Part shown: one piece after another, positions 12,095-24,269 of the stretch
Numbering within the stretch: the first letter of the stretch is position 1
How the letters are laid out: the number at the start of each line of letters is the position of its first letter
Origin: Jacaranda mimosifolia
Taxonomy: Eukaryota; Streptophyta; Magnoliopsida; Lamiales; Bignoniaceae
NCBI GenBank assembly: GCA_018894105.1
Contig: CM032127.1
Span: 4,435,001 to 4,499,000 of the forward strand
Direction of reading: 5' to 3'
Length of the DNA stretch: 64,000 nt
Made by a program: the position numbers and the translations under genes
The notes under the pieces: model-generated
What the model was told of the DNA's origin: nothing
Databases searched by the model: none
The model's input: the letters and a program-made list of their open reading frames with translations, nothing else

Positions 12095-13774
12095 GATATC
12101 TCATAAAAATCTTCATTGCTTGGAGATATGCATTCATAAAAATACTTTGATTTGTTTTATTAATTTTTCTTTTCTATTGTTTTCCATAAATATGTATACT
12201 TTGATTTGTTTTAGTAATTTTTCTCTTCTTTTCTTTCCATAAATATGTACTAGCATATATGTGGTGCGACCCATTGAAATAATTTATTTTATAATAATTA
12301 ACAACCCTCGCACACAATTCCCATGTGCATAAATACTTTCTATATGTCACATAATTTTTTTTCATATTTCTTCTTTAATATAACTAAAGTAGGTACATTT
12401 AAAATATGTAGCTAATAAAATCATCGAGCAAATTTGAGTAAATTTTGTATTAAAATTTATAATTATACTAATTTCCACAAAAATCACAAACTCACATTAT
12501 CAAAACTCCATCATCTATTATATTCTTTATCATGTCAAATGTCTAACACAACTTTTATTTTACTGTACAATTTAAATTATTTTATGCATTAATTTTGAGT
12601 GATCCAAAAATAAGTTTTTTGTGCGTGAAAAATGTGTGCGATGACTTTTAGTATGATATTAATATTAATAAAAAAAAACAATGAAAAGTCGAATGTAAGA
12701 AAAATATGTATAAAAAAAATCCAGCATCACAACTGTTATTAACGATTAAAAAAGAAAAAAGCAATTATGCCAACTTTTTCTTGGAAAAGGGACTTGTAGT
12801 TCCTATTTACCCAAAATTTCGGAAGTCATATCAGACCATGATTTTATTGTATTAAAAACATCTAAATATTGCAATCAAGAGTTTCCATCAAATTATGGTA
12901 CAAATTTTTGCTAATATCCTCTATTCTGGTGTTCCCTTTTCTACTTCCAATCTTCTCACCCCTGAATAATATTGAGAGCTCCAATGCAAAAATATGAATC
13001 CGGCACTTCTTCTGTTTGTGGGTCATTTCTCTTTATGTTTTGCTCCTACATATTCCACCTCTTTTCTCTGCCACTGTGGAAGCCCGCCACTCACTACCAG
13101 TAACATCAATTCGTTTCACAACCACTAATTCAATAATTTACAATTGAATTTGACAAAATGGACAAACACATTCAATGAGATTTTACAAATAATCCCAAAT
13201 AACAAAATTGATAAGTCTTTCGTAAAATCTTATTTTATCCCAATATAAATTGACCAAATGTAAGGTTATGAAATTTGTTCATAACATGGCATAAAAGAAA
13301 AGCACAACTTGAGATTAAAAATAATTAACTATCACAACTTGCTACATATTGTATAAAATTTATGCTATTAGGAAATCAAACAACAGCACCTTTTCGTTCA
13401 GCAATCAAGTCAATATATAATTTTCATGTCACTCTCTCTTTCCATTTAGCAACCAAAGTAATGTACTCATTTAACTTCCTCCTTGACAATTAAACAACCA
13501 TAGAAATAAGTCTCGTGCATTTACAATGAAAATAGGAAAAGTAAATCATCCCACACAAACCTATAATTCAAATAACCTTTTTTCCTTCAAAGTAAATCAT
13601 CCCACATAAACTCATGCAAAGTGCAATCCATTGTTAAATTTCATTGAGTAAAAAAGATGATGTCTAACCCCCAACCTCACCCCCCCCCCCAAACACCCCC
13701 CATTTGAAATGCAAAAAAATTTGAAATTGAGCATCCCAAATACAATAATGTGATATTAACTTATATACATTATT
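12095..13774. other. 3' flank of P450 no. 1 and AT-rich intergenic DNA
   Basis: No gene is seen. Two near-repeats of TACTTTGATTTGTTTT AATTTTTCT occur at about 12142-12240. Positions 12257-12356 match 4733-4837 in inverted orientation. A C/A-rich microsatellite lies at 13680-13700. Confidence 0.45.
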
Positions 13775-13779
13775 ACATA

Positions 13780-14546
13780 TGATATGGGATAGCCCAATGT
13801 GCTCGGCCCAAAGATCACGGGCCCAAGGATGTAGTGTCAGGCCCACCTCATACCCCGGGCCCAATGGTGCTACCAATGTCATGTGACCCAAATTGACCAC
13901 CCAGATCGACGTCGTTCACAAACAGAGCCGTTGATCGACCCCTCGACCATGATGCTTGTCCACCACTCATACTGCGCCCTAACCCATCATAAAGTCGACC
14001 TCGTCACCGATCTCGGAGGTCAACTCAGCGCAGTGTCAACTATGTCGTATTAAATGCCCTGACATGCAGCATGCCTCCGCATTAATGGCGCATGCCGCCC
14101 CAATACCACCCATGCTGCCACACTAGGCAGGAGGCGCGTTTACAGTGTACTAACTTGCCCATGAAACCTAGAAGGACAATCACCTGGAATAGTAAAGGAA
14201 TGTGAGTTGACCTAATGCCTCTCATGCAAGGACGAAGATCCTTCTTACAAACTAAGGGCGTCTCAGACAAATCCCCACCAAGAGAAGGCTATAAAAACCC
14301 CTATTCCAACCTCTCAAAAGGTATGTTATTCTACATCCAAAAGCCCTCACTCTGCTGCTCGATATCCCTGGTCGACTATATACTAACTTGAGCGTCGGAG
14401 TACCTTAGCTGAGGGCGCCTTGGCTAGCCTGACATTTGCTTGTGATTGCAGGACTCAGCCCAATTTCCTTTACATATCGATGACCCAGGTCTAACACCAC
14501 TAAATTCATCGTTTGATCCAGCTCAAAACGGACTTCACTCTCATCA
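13780..14546 (+). repeat. 5' LTR of the Tat-type element
   Basis: The LTR begins TGATATGGGATAG and ends CTCTCATCA, with TGAT/ATCA inverted ends. A candidate TATA box, GGCTATAAAAACCCC, lies at about 14288-14302. At 767 bp it is about 90 bp longer than the 3' LTR; the extra DNA lies mainly in about 14096-14175, plus a small insert near 14408. Confidence 0.92.
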
Positions 14547-14548
14547 TT

Positions 14549-14558
14549 TGGCGCCGTT
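14549..14558 (+). promoter_or_regulatory. Primer-binding site
   Basis: TGGCGCCGTT starts two bases after the 5' LTR. These ten bases match the complement of the 3' end of plant tRNA-Asp, the usual primer for related Tat/Athila elements; the match weakens after that. Confidence 0.7.
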
Positions 14559-14704
14559 TGTGGGAAACTTTGAGTCTGCTATCGAAAATGGTGAACATCA
14601 GGTGAGCCCCTTCAGGAAGAGAAGAAAACAGGAGGTCTAGCTCTCCCCCTTCTCGGCTTTAGCAAGAAGTTGGCGGGCTAGGATCGAGCGCCCCGCCAGA
14701 GCAG

Positions 14705-15795
14705 GTGGTCACCCTGACCTTGCCCCAACTAATACAGCTCATCAGTGAGCAGATATCTGCCCAAATTTCAGCTCAACTTTCAGCGGTACTGAATCGACAC
14801 ATAATACAATCGGAGCCGACGGCCAGCGCAATGCTGCAACCTGCGGCCCCGAATAAGAGACCTCCTAAAGAAAATCAGGATCGATCAGAGTCCAGAAGGC
14901 CTCCCTCGAGGTGCGAAGTGAGCCCAGGCCGTTTTCCAAGGGAAGCAGCCCGACCCATGCCCCATGAAGAGGTTGAAGATTCCGTTGATCACAACTTTTG
15001 AGCCTCGCAGCACGATCGGGTCGAACGCTCAAGGCCCCACCCGAACAGAAACACATCCCAAACTGATAAGGAAGAATGGGAAGAAGTATCCCACCAAGTC
15101 CAACAGTTGAATCGGCGATTGGAGGAGATCTCGAGGAGAAACACAAAGAAAAACTACAATCAAGAGGGACCGCCAATATTCTGAAAGGAGATAAATTCAC
15201 CGTTTGTCCAAGATATTATCGACGAGCGCATTGCTGCCGATGCTAAGATTTCGACTGGCCTACCCCGCTATGATTGCTCGTCGAACCCAAACGAGCACCT
15301 GATGTAGGTCGAGCACATGATGCAACTGCACGAGCACAACGACTACATCTACGCCAAGATGTTAGTAACCACTTTTCAGGGGATAGGGCTGGACTGGTTC
15401 GTTGAGCTGGAACCAGCATCGATATACTAGTATGACCAACTGTTTGACAAGTTTTTACACCAATTTGCAAGCAGAAGGAAGGCAAAACTCCCACACACCC
15501 ATTTGCACATGGTAAAACAAAATGAGGGAGAATCCCTCTGAGACATTTTACCAGATTTAACACGGAGGTGTTGAAAATCGACAGCCCAAGGATAGAGTTC
15601 CTGATCGACGTATTATTTTTAAGCCTCAAGCACAAAGAATGTGTCAATGTACTGGTACGTGAGCAACCAAGGTCGATTGAGGAGCTCATCGACCTTGCAG
15701 AGAAATACATGACCCAAAAAGAGATGAATAAGTTGAAATATGGCTATCTCAAGGTCGAAAAGAAGAAAAGTAAGGAAAAAGACGACCGCTAGCTC
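14705..15795 (+). pseudogene. gag polyprotein remnant
   Basis: Reading frames carry gag-like sequence: an N-terminal Q-rich segment (LISEQISAQISAQLSAVL), then FVQDIIDERI, LPRYDCSSNPNEHL and TTFQGIGLDWFVELEPASI, as in the retrotransposon gag domain of Tat elements. Stop codons interrupt at several places (for example 14999, 15181, 15304, 15428 and 15539). A CCHC-like knuckle may sit at about 15950-16000 (YYHFHKQ then HDTEDCF) in a separate frame segment. The gene is not functional. Confidence 0.8.
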
Positions 15796-16382
15796 GGAGA
15801 GGGACGTCGATCCCGCATTAAATGCTTCCATGACTATACCCCACTTAACCTCCCAAGGAATGAGGTGATGTTTGCTATCCAGCATGACAATCTCCTTAAA
15901 AGGCCCAGAAAACTGACCGAGACAGAAGCCATGAAAAAATCGAAGAAGTACTACCACTTCCATAAGCAATAAGGGCATGACACAGAGGATTGCTTCAATT
16001 TGCATGACGAAATTGAAAGACTGATCAAGCAGGGTCATTTGAAAAAATATGTCGACAAGCATGCCAGGCGCGAAGAAGGCAAAACCGATCGAACTCCCCT
16101 TAGAGAAAGGTCGGCTAGCCTGAGGCTAGAAGATAAGGGAAAGAGACCAGCCCATGAGCCCCACCCGTCCATTCGAGGATTCACCGACATGATTGCGGGA
16201 GGTCCCAGAGGGGGGACTCGAGATCCGCCAGAAAGCAAACCCAAAGGCAACTGAAATCGACCAAATCAGCCAAGGTCAAAATGATTTTCCAGCTTTCGAC
16301 CAGCGCAAAGCCAATCTCCTTCACTGAGTCGGACGTCAATCATCTGGAAAACAAATGAGTCGATAGAAAGATTGATTGCCCC

Positions 16383-16943
16383 ATGGTAGTAACACTTGAA
16401 ATAGCAAACTTCGAGGTGAGAAAGATTTTGGTCAACAATGGTAGTTTTGTGAATATCATATTCTTGTCCACATTGAACAAGATGAAATTGGAGCAATTAA
16501 AGTTTGAGCCAGTCCAAACACCGCTGGTTAGATTCGAGGGGTCTGAGATCATTCCGGAGGGATCTATTAACCTATCCATATCCTTTGGACAAGGCCACTG
16601 CAGTAGAACCTTGATGATCAACTACCTAGTAGTCGACGCTCCATTCGCTTACAATGTCATCATTGGACGACCTGCCCTGAACGACTTCAAGGCCGTTGTA
16701 TCAACCTACCATATGAAGATCAAATTCCCAATACCAGCAGGAGTGGGGCAACTCTTGTGTAATCTTAAGGATGCATGGCGTTGCTATACCATTTCGGTCG
16801 AGTCCAGCGAACAAAAAATGCGACCTCAACTAAAGCCCTCGGGAGATGCCCCTGTATCGAAACTCGATGAGGGATCCTCATCTAAGAAGAGGATACTGGA
16901 AGATACAGGGGTCGAGCCAGTAGGGGAGTTCAAGACGATATAG
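16383..16943 (+). pseudogene. Retroviral-type aspartic protease remnant
   Basis: The open stretch encodes VRKILVNNGSFVNIIF followed by VIIGRPALNDFKAVVSTYH, the layout of the Tat protease. The catalytic triplet expected as D-T/S-G reads N-N-G, so the active-site Asp is lost. The frame stays open up to 16943. Confidence 0.8.
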
Positions 16944-16988
16944 CTAGAACTTGAAAACCCTGACAAGACTACTCAGGTCGGAAGTGAT

Positions 16989-18195
16989 TTGGGCAACAAT
17001 CTGGAATGCCTCATGGTAGATTTCCTGCAAAGAAATATCGATGTGTTTGCATGGAAAGCCTCTAACCTCCAAGGAATCGACCCAAGCGTTATTGTACATC
17101 ATCTCAACATGGACCCTTACTACAAGCCAGTGAGGCAAAAGACAAGAACCTTCAACGCCGAGAGGTCCCAAATCATTGAAGAGGAGGTCAACAAACTACT
17201 AGAGGCAGGATATATTGTATAAATTTAGTACCCCTCATGGATTTGTAATGTTGTGCCCGTCCCTAAGGATCCTTACACCCTGCCTCGCATAGATTTGCTA
17301 GTCAATTCTACAGCTGGTTCTGAATTATTGAGCATGATGGATGCCTTCAAAGGCTATTACCAAATATTCATGGCACCCAAGGACAAGGACAAGACCTCTT
17401 TCGTCGTCCCTAATGGAGTGTACTGTTTTTTAGTCATGCCCTTTGGGCTAAAAAACACAGGGGCAACGTACCAAATATTGGTCAACTTTATGTTCAAGAA
17501 CGAGATTGGGAAATCGATGGAGGTCTATGTCGACGACATGATTATCAAAACAGAGAAAGTCGAGGACCACCTAGCTGACCTTGACCACACCTTTTCTATA
17601 CTAAGGGCATTCAGCATGAAGCTCAACCGCAATAAGTGCACATTCGGAGTTCGTGGAGGCAAGTTTCTTGGTTACATGGTCAGTCAGAGGAGGATAGAGG
17701 CAAACCCATATAAGATCCAAGCAATCCTGGATATCACCCCACCTCTCACTGTTCGAGATATACAGCGTCTGGTCGGCAAGATAATAGCCTTCGGTAGGTT
17801 CATTACACGGCTGGCCGACAAGAGTCTTCCTTTCTTCAAAATACTTAGAAATGCGAAGAAATTAGGGTTTCAGTAGACCCAACAGTGCGGCCAGGTTCTA
17901 ATTGAACTTAAGCAATACTTGTCCTCGTGACCTATGCTCACCAAGCCCGAGCTGGGAGAAGTTTTACAACTTTACCTGGCTATATCTATAGCCTCGATCA
18001 GTTCAGTATTGACATCGATGAGAGGTGGGACTCACCAACCTGTGTATTACTGTAGTAAAGTTTTACACGGGCCTGAACACAATTACCTAGAGATCGAGAA
18101 GTTTGCTCTTGCCCTCGTTATAGCAGCACGAAAGTTACGACCTTACATCCAGTCCCATGCGATCGTAGTCCTGACTAATCAGCCATTGAAATAAG
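16989..18195 (+). pseudogene. Reverse transcriptase and first RNase H remnant
   Basis: The RT region reads DVFAWKASNLQGIDP, then EEVNKLLEAGYI, and after a stop at 17220 TLPRIDLLVNSTAG, VVPNGVYCFLVMPFGLKN, and the catalytic YVDD box at about 17527-17538. Family members normally have about 20 residues (a KPNGKWR to FTDLNKAC segment) between the NVV and PKD parts; here NVVPVPKDPYTLP joins directly, an internal deletion. Ty3-type RNase H follows (MRGGTHQPVYYCSKVL, then EKFALALVIAARKLRPY), ending at a stop at 18192-18194. Confidence 0.85.
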
Positions 18196-18354
18196 TATTG
18201 TCGAAACCAGATACATCAGGTCGACTCACAAAAATGGGCCATCGAGCTCGGGGAGTTCGACATCACGTTCCAACCGTGAATAGCTATAGAAGCATAAGTC
18301 CTAGCTGATTTTGTCGCCGAAAGACTCGACCTCCCAGACCAGCTCGGCCATGAA

Positions 18355-18590
18355 TCCTCCATTTGGACTTTACATGTCGACGGTTCAGCAACCACATCGG
18401 GAGACGGAATTGGTATTTCTCTCTATTCCCCACTCGCGAAAGAGTATGATTTTGCAATAAAGCTCAACTTCCCAGTCACTAACAACGAAGCAGAGCACAA
18501 AGCTCTCATAGCTGGGATGAACATTACAGTATCTCGTGGTGTCGAGCAACTAGTTGCGATCACGAATTCTTAATTGGTCGCAGAATAGAT
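18355..18590 (+). pseudogene. Second (archaeal-type) RNase H remnant, a Tat-lineage hallmark
   Basis: TLHVDGSATTSGDGIGISL, followed by TNNEAEHKALIAGM, has the DGS and NEAE acidic residues of the additional RNase H found in Tat elements. It is followed by stops (TAA at 18571, TAG at 18586) and further interrupted coding sequence. Confidence 0.8.
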
Positions 18591-18984
18591 TGAAGGAAAC
18601 TTCAAAGCCAAAGAGGCCAAGATGAGCCAATATTTAGCTGAGGTGAAACAGTTACAGCGGTCGCTCAAAAGCTTCACTCTTAGCCAAGTGCCCTGAGTGG
18701 AGAATGAGCAAGCAGTCGCACTCTCAAAGTTTGCTAGCTCAAAAGGGGAACTAGAGAAAAAATTATAACGTTCTTGGTAGCCAGCAAACCGTGCATCCTG
18801 AACAACGACCAGAGCCTCGTCGGGAGTGTTGAAGAGGCAACGCCCTCCTAAAAGGACCCAATCAAGCTCTACCTAAGCCAAGGGACGATCCCTAATGACG
18901 AGAATGAGGCCCATCAACTTAGAGCACAAGCAACCAAATTCACCCTCGATGAGCATGGACAGCTCTACAAGAGGTCGATATCAA

Positions 18985-20076
18985 GACCACTACTCAAATG
19001 CCTAACATCTGAAGAAGTAAACGACATACTTCATGAGGTTCACGTTGACATTTACGAAAATCATTCCGGAGGTCGATCCTTGGCCCACAAAGTGATCTGA
19101 TACGGTTACTTTTGGCCCACCTTACTAAAAGACTCAATCAACTTTGCTAGAAAGTGTCCGTCGTGCCAAATCCACTCGAACATATCACATCAACCAGCCG
19201 CATCGTTGGTAAATGTCCAGATCACATAGCCATTCGAACAGTGGGGAATCGACATAGTCGGATCTCTCCCTAAAACGTCCGGCCAGTAAAAATTTATCAT
19301 CGTAGCAGTCGAGTACTTCACTAAATAGGTCGAAGTGAAGATAGATCTGAAAATCACCGATGCGGCCATCAAGAGCTTCATTTGGAAAAACATAATCTGC
19401 CATTTTGATTTGCCCAAAGTCCTGATCTCAGACAATAGGACCCAATTTCAAAGTAAGAGCACAAGAAATTGGTGCGAGGCTTTAGGAATATGCCAACACT
19501 TCACATTGATAGGAAATCCCCAGGCTAAAGGTCAGACAGAGGTCATGAACAGAACAGTTCTCGACCACATCAAGGCTCAAATAGTAGGAACAGGAGCAAG
19601 ATGGGCAGACGACCTCCCAAGAGTGATATGGGCATATCGAACTACATCTCAAACAGCCACGGGCACAGCCCTTACAGTTTGGTCTATGGCTCCAAGGCAG
19701 TAATCCCATCTGAACTGGTGCAGTACACGGCCCGAGTGATCCATTATAACCCGGTCCGCAACACGACGGAAAGGGCCCTTGACCTCATCACCATCGACGA
19801 TATACGGCACACAGCCTACAACATAATGCAATGATACCGATCGAAGATGACTGAGCGATACAACAAAACAGTTTGATCGTGTAGTTTCAAAGTCAGAGAC
19901 ATGATCCTCAAGAAGGTCGGAGTATCGAGAAACATGGGAAAACTCGACTCGAAATGGGAAGGACCTTACTACGTGGTCAAAGTGTCAAAACATAATGCAT
20001 ACCGTCTAGCAGACGAACGAGGCAACGAACTACCATGACCTTGGAACACTGTAAATTTGAAGAAATTCTATGTTTA
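18985..20076 (+). pseudogene. Integrase remnant
   Basis: A HHCC zinc finger can be traced (HEVHVDIYENHSGG, then CPSCQIH), followed by the DD35E core: GIDIVG, then ISDNRTQF, then PQAKGQTEVMNR. A frameshift near 19675 and stops at 19098, 19228, 19287 and 19325 break it. The C-terminal domain (LDSKWEGPYYVVKVS at about 19937-19987) ends near 20040. No chromodomain is visible. Confidence 0.85.
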
Positions 20077-20166
20077 AAAAGGCTACTGGCTTCCGTTGTA
20101 TTTCCTCCCATAAGTGAAAATTTATGGAAATTCTTATGGATATCTACCAGCATAAGATTACTTGTT

Positions 20167-20310
20167 GTCGACCAAGCAGGCTTCGAGCCGTCAAGTCAAG
20201 GCTTCACAACCAAGACCAAATTGTCAACCCCATAGTCGACCAAGCAGGCTTCGAGCCGCCAAGTCAAGGCTTCACGGCCAAGACCCTATAATCGACCAAG
20301 CAGCCCCCAA
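20167..20310 (+). repeat. Short tandem repeat in the 3' untranslated part of the gypsy element
   Basis: A unit starting TCGACCAAGCAGGCTTCGAG is present about 2.3 times (starts near 20168, 20236 and 20292; periods about 68 and 56). Tandem repeats between pol and the 3' LTR are known in Tat elements. Confidence 0.75.
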
Positions 20311-20781
20311 CCGCCACGTTGAACCTTAAATTTTTAATATCCACCCCGCAGTCGCTAATTAAACAAGTTCATCGTTAGTTATCTTGTTCAATTAAGCAAT
20401 CGACGTGATAGATTACAATCAACCCCGAAGTCACTAAATTACACATACATAACACGAATTGTAATATGCATTGGATTATGTAATCATGGTTCATTCGACG
20501 ACAATCTTGAACTAATTTTACCAAAATCTAACGATGCAAACATTCGACTACGAAACAAAGTCATAAAAGGATAAATGACATTCAACTAAACTGACATGTA
20601 CAAATAGTGAAATAAGTACTTCATTCATTTCAAAATCTCGATTACAAAATATTCAAACAAGTACATCAATCAGGATAAAAAGTACATCACCAGCTTGACC
20701 CGACGCTCTCGTCGTGCCCCACTTTACCACCCTCCTCAATAGCTTGTTCGAGCTCATCATTCAAAGGAATTGGAATAGGAA

Positions 20782-23231
20782 CTAGCGTAGGGTCGATTGC
20801 CCTTGGCTCAAGCATCGCGACAGCAACAAGAACAGCGGTCGTCGCCGGCTGAGAAGGCTAGCCTCATCAGTCAAAAAGCTCTCGTCTAGTGGAGGAAGGT
20901 GCGAGGCAGCGTCGACCATGCCATCTCGAACTTCGAAGGCAAACTCACCAGCAAAGCTAAAGTCCTTGGCGATCCCATCCAGCCTCTTGGCCACCTTGGA
21001 TGCCCTTCTCTTCACCTCGGTCAAGGGCGTGGCAGGCGGAGCCTCTACAACTCCCTTGACCATGGAGCCTCTCTACCTCCCTCATCAGCAACACCCTATT
21101 CGCCCTCCGAGTAAGGCTACAACTGTTCGTCGAGGAGATAGCTGAGGCACTCCATATCCTCTGGTCGAAATGAATAGCCAAAAAACTGCAATTGCTTAAG
21201 GGCCTTCTCAAACATGCTTCGGGTGTCATCTAGGGAGAACACAACACTCGCATCCTGAAATGTCGAGCAGAGCATAAACTGTTGAACTGCATCTCGCCGC
21301 ATCAGCGGCAGCTTTTTATAAAATTCATCTCGAGCTTCATCGAGCGCCGCCATTCGACCAGCTAAACGACTAGACTCATAGCCAATCTACGCATCCAACT
21401 GAACCCGCTAAAGCAGCTCATCCATCCTGGTCCTCTCCTCGATGGAGGTAACCAGCTGAGCATCCTTCATTTGGAGTTGCGTGTTAAGATCCTCGACCAT
21501 CTTAGCCAGGTCCTTGACCCTAGTCTAAGAAGACTCGAGCTAAGCCTTCAATGTCTCCACATCTCTGCCCTCCTGTAAGTACTCTCGATCGGCGAGAGCC
21601 AGCTCCGACCTCCTGTAGAAATGGTAGCCCAGCTGGCCCACCTGAAAGACAGCATTACTGATGAGAAAACATCATTTGACCGAAAACTAAAATGCTCGAC
21701 AATACAACACAATCGACCAAAGCCTTACCATATTTGAGTGATAAGCCAGAGCCCGGAGCGCGGCATCCTAGCTCAACCCCATCAGCTTTCTCTGGTCGGA
21801 CGCAAAGAGCCCAGCCATCATCACCTTTAGCCGGGCAACTCCAGCCGACCCCGCCGTCTCCATCAACAAGGAGTTGTGCACAGCCATGCTCGGCTTTGTC
21901 CCGAACCTCGAAGATGGCAGCTTCAGCAAGTAGAATAGAACGTCATCCCCATGCTGCCCAAATAAGTCATAACCGGAGGGTTGGCCCGATCCAGTGGCCT
22001 TCCCCTTGCCTTTCTCAACGGCAATCCGCTTTGGAGCAATTCCTGCCTGCTCGACCATAGCTCTTTTGCTGCGATCGGGGTGGGCTGCTACCGACGGTCA
22101 CCACGGGCCGAGCTGGCAATGGAGTAGGTGAAGGGGAGGGTGTCATCGCCTCAGGCTGAGGTGCCTCGACCACAGCTACCCCTCAACGAGCCTACAACAT
22201 TGCCGGTTCCTTTCAACTCTCGCCAAAGCCTTAGCTCTCGATCGATTTATGATTTCTTCTCGATCTGCCAAGCAACATAATAACAAAAGGTTAAAATCGA
22301 ACAAAAAAATAAAAAAAATAATGAATCATAGACAGCACAATCTACCTAATCGATCGTCCGCCGATAAATTCAGTTGGGCTGGTGATAGCCCAGCCAACAC
22401 CAAACTCCTCTCCTCGATAAACACTGAGGCCTCTACCTAGCCAAACTTGACCAGATCCTGAACAAAAGTATTGGGCTAGGTTGGAGTTAGGTTACCTGGC
22501 ATCTCAACATGCCCCATCCACCAGTCCCTCGGAATATTGAAACCCCCAGCGACTCGAACGTATAAATAATATTTTTTCCACTCTTGTCCATAAGAAGAGG
22601 CCGGGGTGATAAGAAATTTACAACGAGGTTGAGCAATGAGATAATAGAAGCCCAACTCGTCGATGCTACCCAACTTATAGGACATCGAAAGATGAAAAAA
22701 GATTGGAGAAGTTGTCAAAGTTGGCAAGCTGGTCGAAAATGTGCATCAGGACGATAAAGCTATAAATGGTTGAAAAATAGTTCGGCAACAGTTGGGTGAT
22801 ACACACTTGTAAGCCCCTGAGCAGATCGACTATAGGACTACCTAAGGGAAACCTAAGACCAAACTTAAAGGCATCTTCAAACACAGTTATACAGCCAGTC
22901 GGGGGTCGATGCATTCGACCAGAAGACCCAGGTGTTAAAAGATCAAACTTAGCATGAATATGATACAATTGTCTAATAGCCTTAGATCAGCGGGGGTGAT
23001 CGTAGACACTATTTCACTATAATGGTCAGGAGTAAATAATCGACCATGTGATGGAGGAACCTGACTTAGCCCAGTTCCATCACCCCCGTGATCGCTGCTC
23101 GAGCTATTAGAACTCAAACTATCGCTCGATGAGCTACTCAACTCCTCTGATGAAACCCCAAGCCTATCAGAGAGAGTAGCCTCGCTGTCCCCCCCTCCAT
23201 GGCTACCCTTAGAATCAAATAAATGCAACAT
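20782..23231 (-). pseudogene. Antisense ORF of the Tat-type element (putative gypsy-type transposon protein)
   Basis: The minus strand carries a broken coding region between pol and the 3' LTR. It starts MLHLFDSKGSHGGG (23231), a serine-rich stretch follows (SSSSSDSLSSNSSSSDHGG), and then in a shifted frame CITVFEDAFKFGLRFPLGSP and QLLPNYFSTIYSFIVL (22675-22968). WKKYYLYVRVAGG (22476-22727) and three more segments down to 20782 complete it. The middle resembles the plant domain called putative gypsy-type transposon (family knowledge: Tat and Grande/Retand elements carry such antisense ORFs). At least four frameshifts or stops show it is dead. Its role in living elements is not settled. Confidence 0.75.
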
Positions 23232-23570
23232 GGCTACAACAAAACAAAGAATACTACGGAGAATGAAAGAGGAGACTTACTCTTTGTCGATGAACTAAAA
23301 GCATAGTATATTAGCAGCAAAGGTAGTTGGGTCAGTAAAAGTAAAAATGAGTACTTTAACCGCGCCTATTTATAGCCGCACAAGCATGGGAATCCAAGCG
23401 GTTTGTAATAATGTTGTAACCGACATTCGGCGTCACGCATAGCACGATGTAATCACTCATTAAATGTGCGAAACTCGAGTCAATTTTCAAAAACCCTCAT
23501 CGACGAACCCGCGTAACCGCTCAACAGACTACTCCCCAATCCTTCTCATCGATACCCTCATTCAACATTC

Positions 23571-23583
23571 GAAAGTGGGGGGG
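23571..23583 (+). promoter_or_regulatory. Polypurine tract of the gypsy element
   Basis: GAAAGTGGGGGGG lies five bases before the 3' LTR, where plus-strand DNA synthesis is primed. Confidence 0.8.
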
Positions 23584-23588
23584 ACTCA

Positions 23589-24265
23589 TGATATAGGATA
23601 GCTCAATGTGCTCGGCCCAAAGATCACGGGCCCAAGGATGTAGCGCCAGGCCCACCTCATAACTCAGGCCCAATGGTGCTACCGACATCAGGTGACCTAA
23701 ATCGACCACCCAGATAGACGTCATTCACAGACAGAGCCACTAATCAACCCCTCGACCGTGACGCTCGTCCACCTCTCACACTGCACCCTAACGCATCATA
23801 AAGTTGACCTTGTCACCAACCCTGGAGGTCAACTCGGCGCAGCGTCAACTCTGCCACATTAAATGCCCTGACAGACAGCATACCTCCGCATTAATGGCGC
23901 ATGCCGAGGACAGCCACCTGAAATAGTACAGAAATGTGAGTTGACCTAATGCCCCTCATGCAAGGATGAAGATCCTTCTTACATACCAAGAGCGTCTCAA
24001 ACAAATCCCCACCAAGATAAGGCTATAAACACCCCCATTCCAGCCTCTCAAAAGGTATGCTATTCTATATCCAAAAGCCCTCACTCTGCTGCTCAATATC
24101 CCTGATCGACTCTATATTAACTTGAGCATCAGAGTGCCCTCGGCTAGCCTAACGTTTGCTTGTATTGCAGGACTCAGCCCAATTTTCTTTACATATCGAC
24201 CACCCAGGTAGAACATTATCAAATTCATCGTTTGATCCAGCTCAAAATGGACTTCACTCTCATCA
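23589..24265 (+). repeat. 3' LTR of the Tat-type element
   Basis: It begins TGATATAGGATAG and ends CTCTCATCA, collinear with the 5' LTR. At 677 bp it lacks about 80 bp in the middle (it passes from GCGCATGCCG to AGGACAGCCACC) and about 10 bp near 24138. Many C/T and G/A differences from the 5' LTR mark it as an old insertion. Confidence 0.92.
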
Positions 24266-24269
24266 CATA

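Larger units (their letters stand above)
13775..24269 (+). mobile_element. Ty3/gypsy LTR retrotransposon, Tat-type, full length but inactive
   Basis: The element spans 13780-24265 (about 10.5 kb) between two related LTRs. Order is 5' LTR, primer-binding site, gag, protease, reverse transcriptase, RNase H, a second RNase H, integrase, tandem repeats, antisense ORF region, polypurine tract, 3' LTR. The extra RNase H, the long non-pol segment with an antisense ORF and the absence of a chromodomain fit the Tat lineage. The flanks both read ACATA (13775-13779 and 24265-24269) if the LTR is taken to end one base before the final A of ATCA. All ORFs are broken by stops or frameshifts. Confidence 0.93.
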
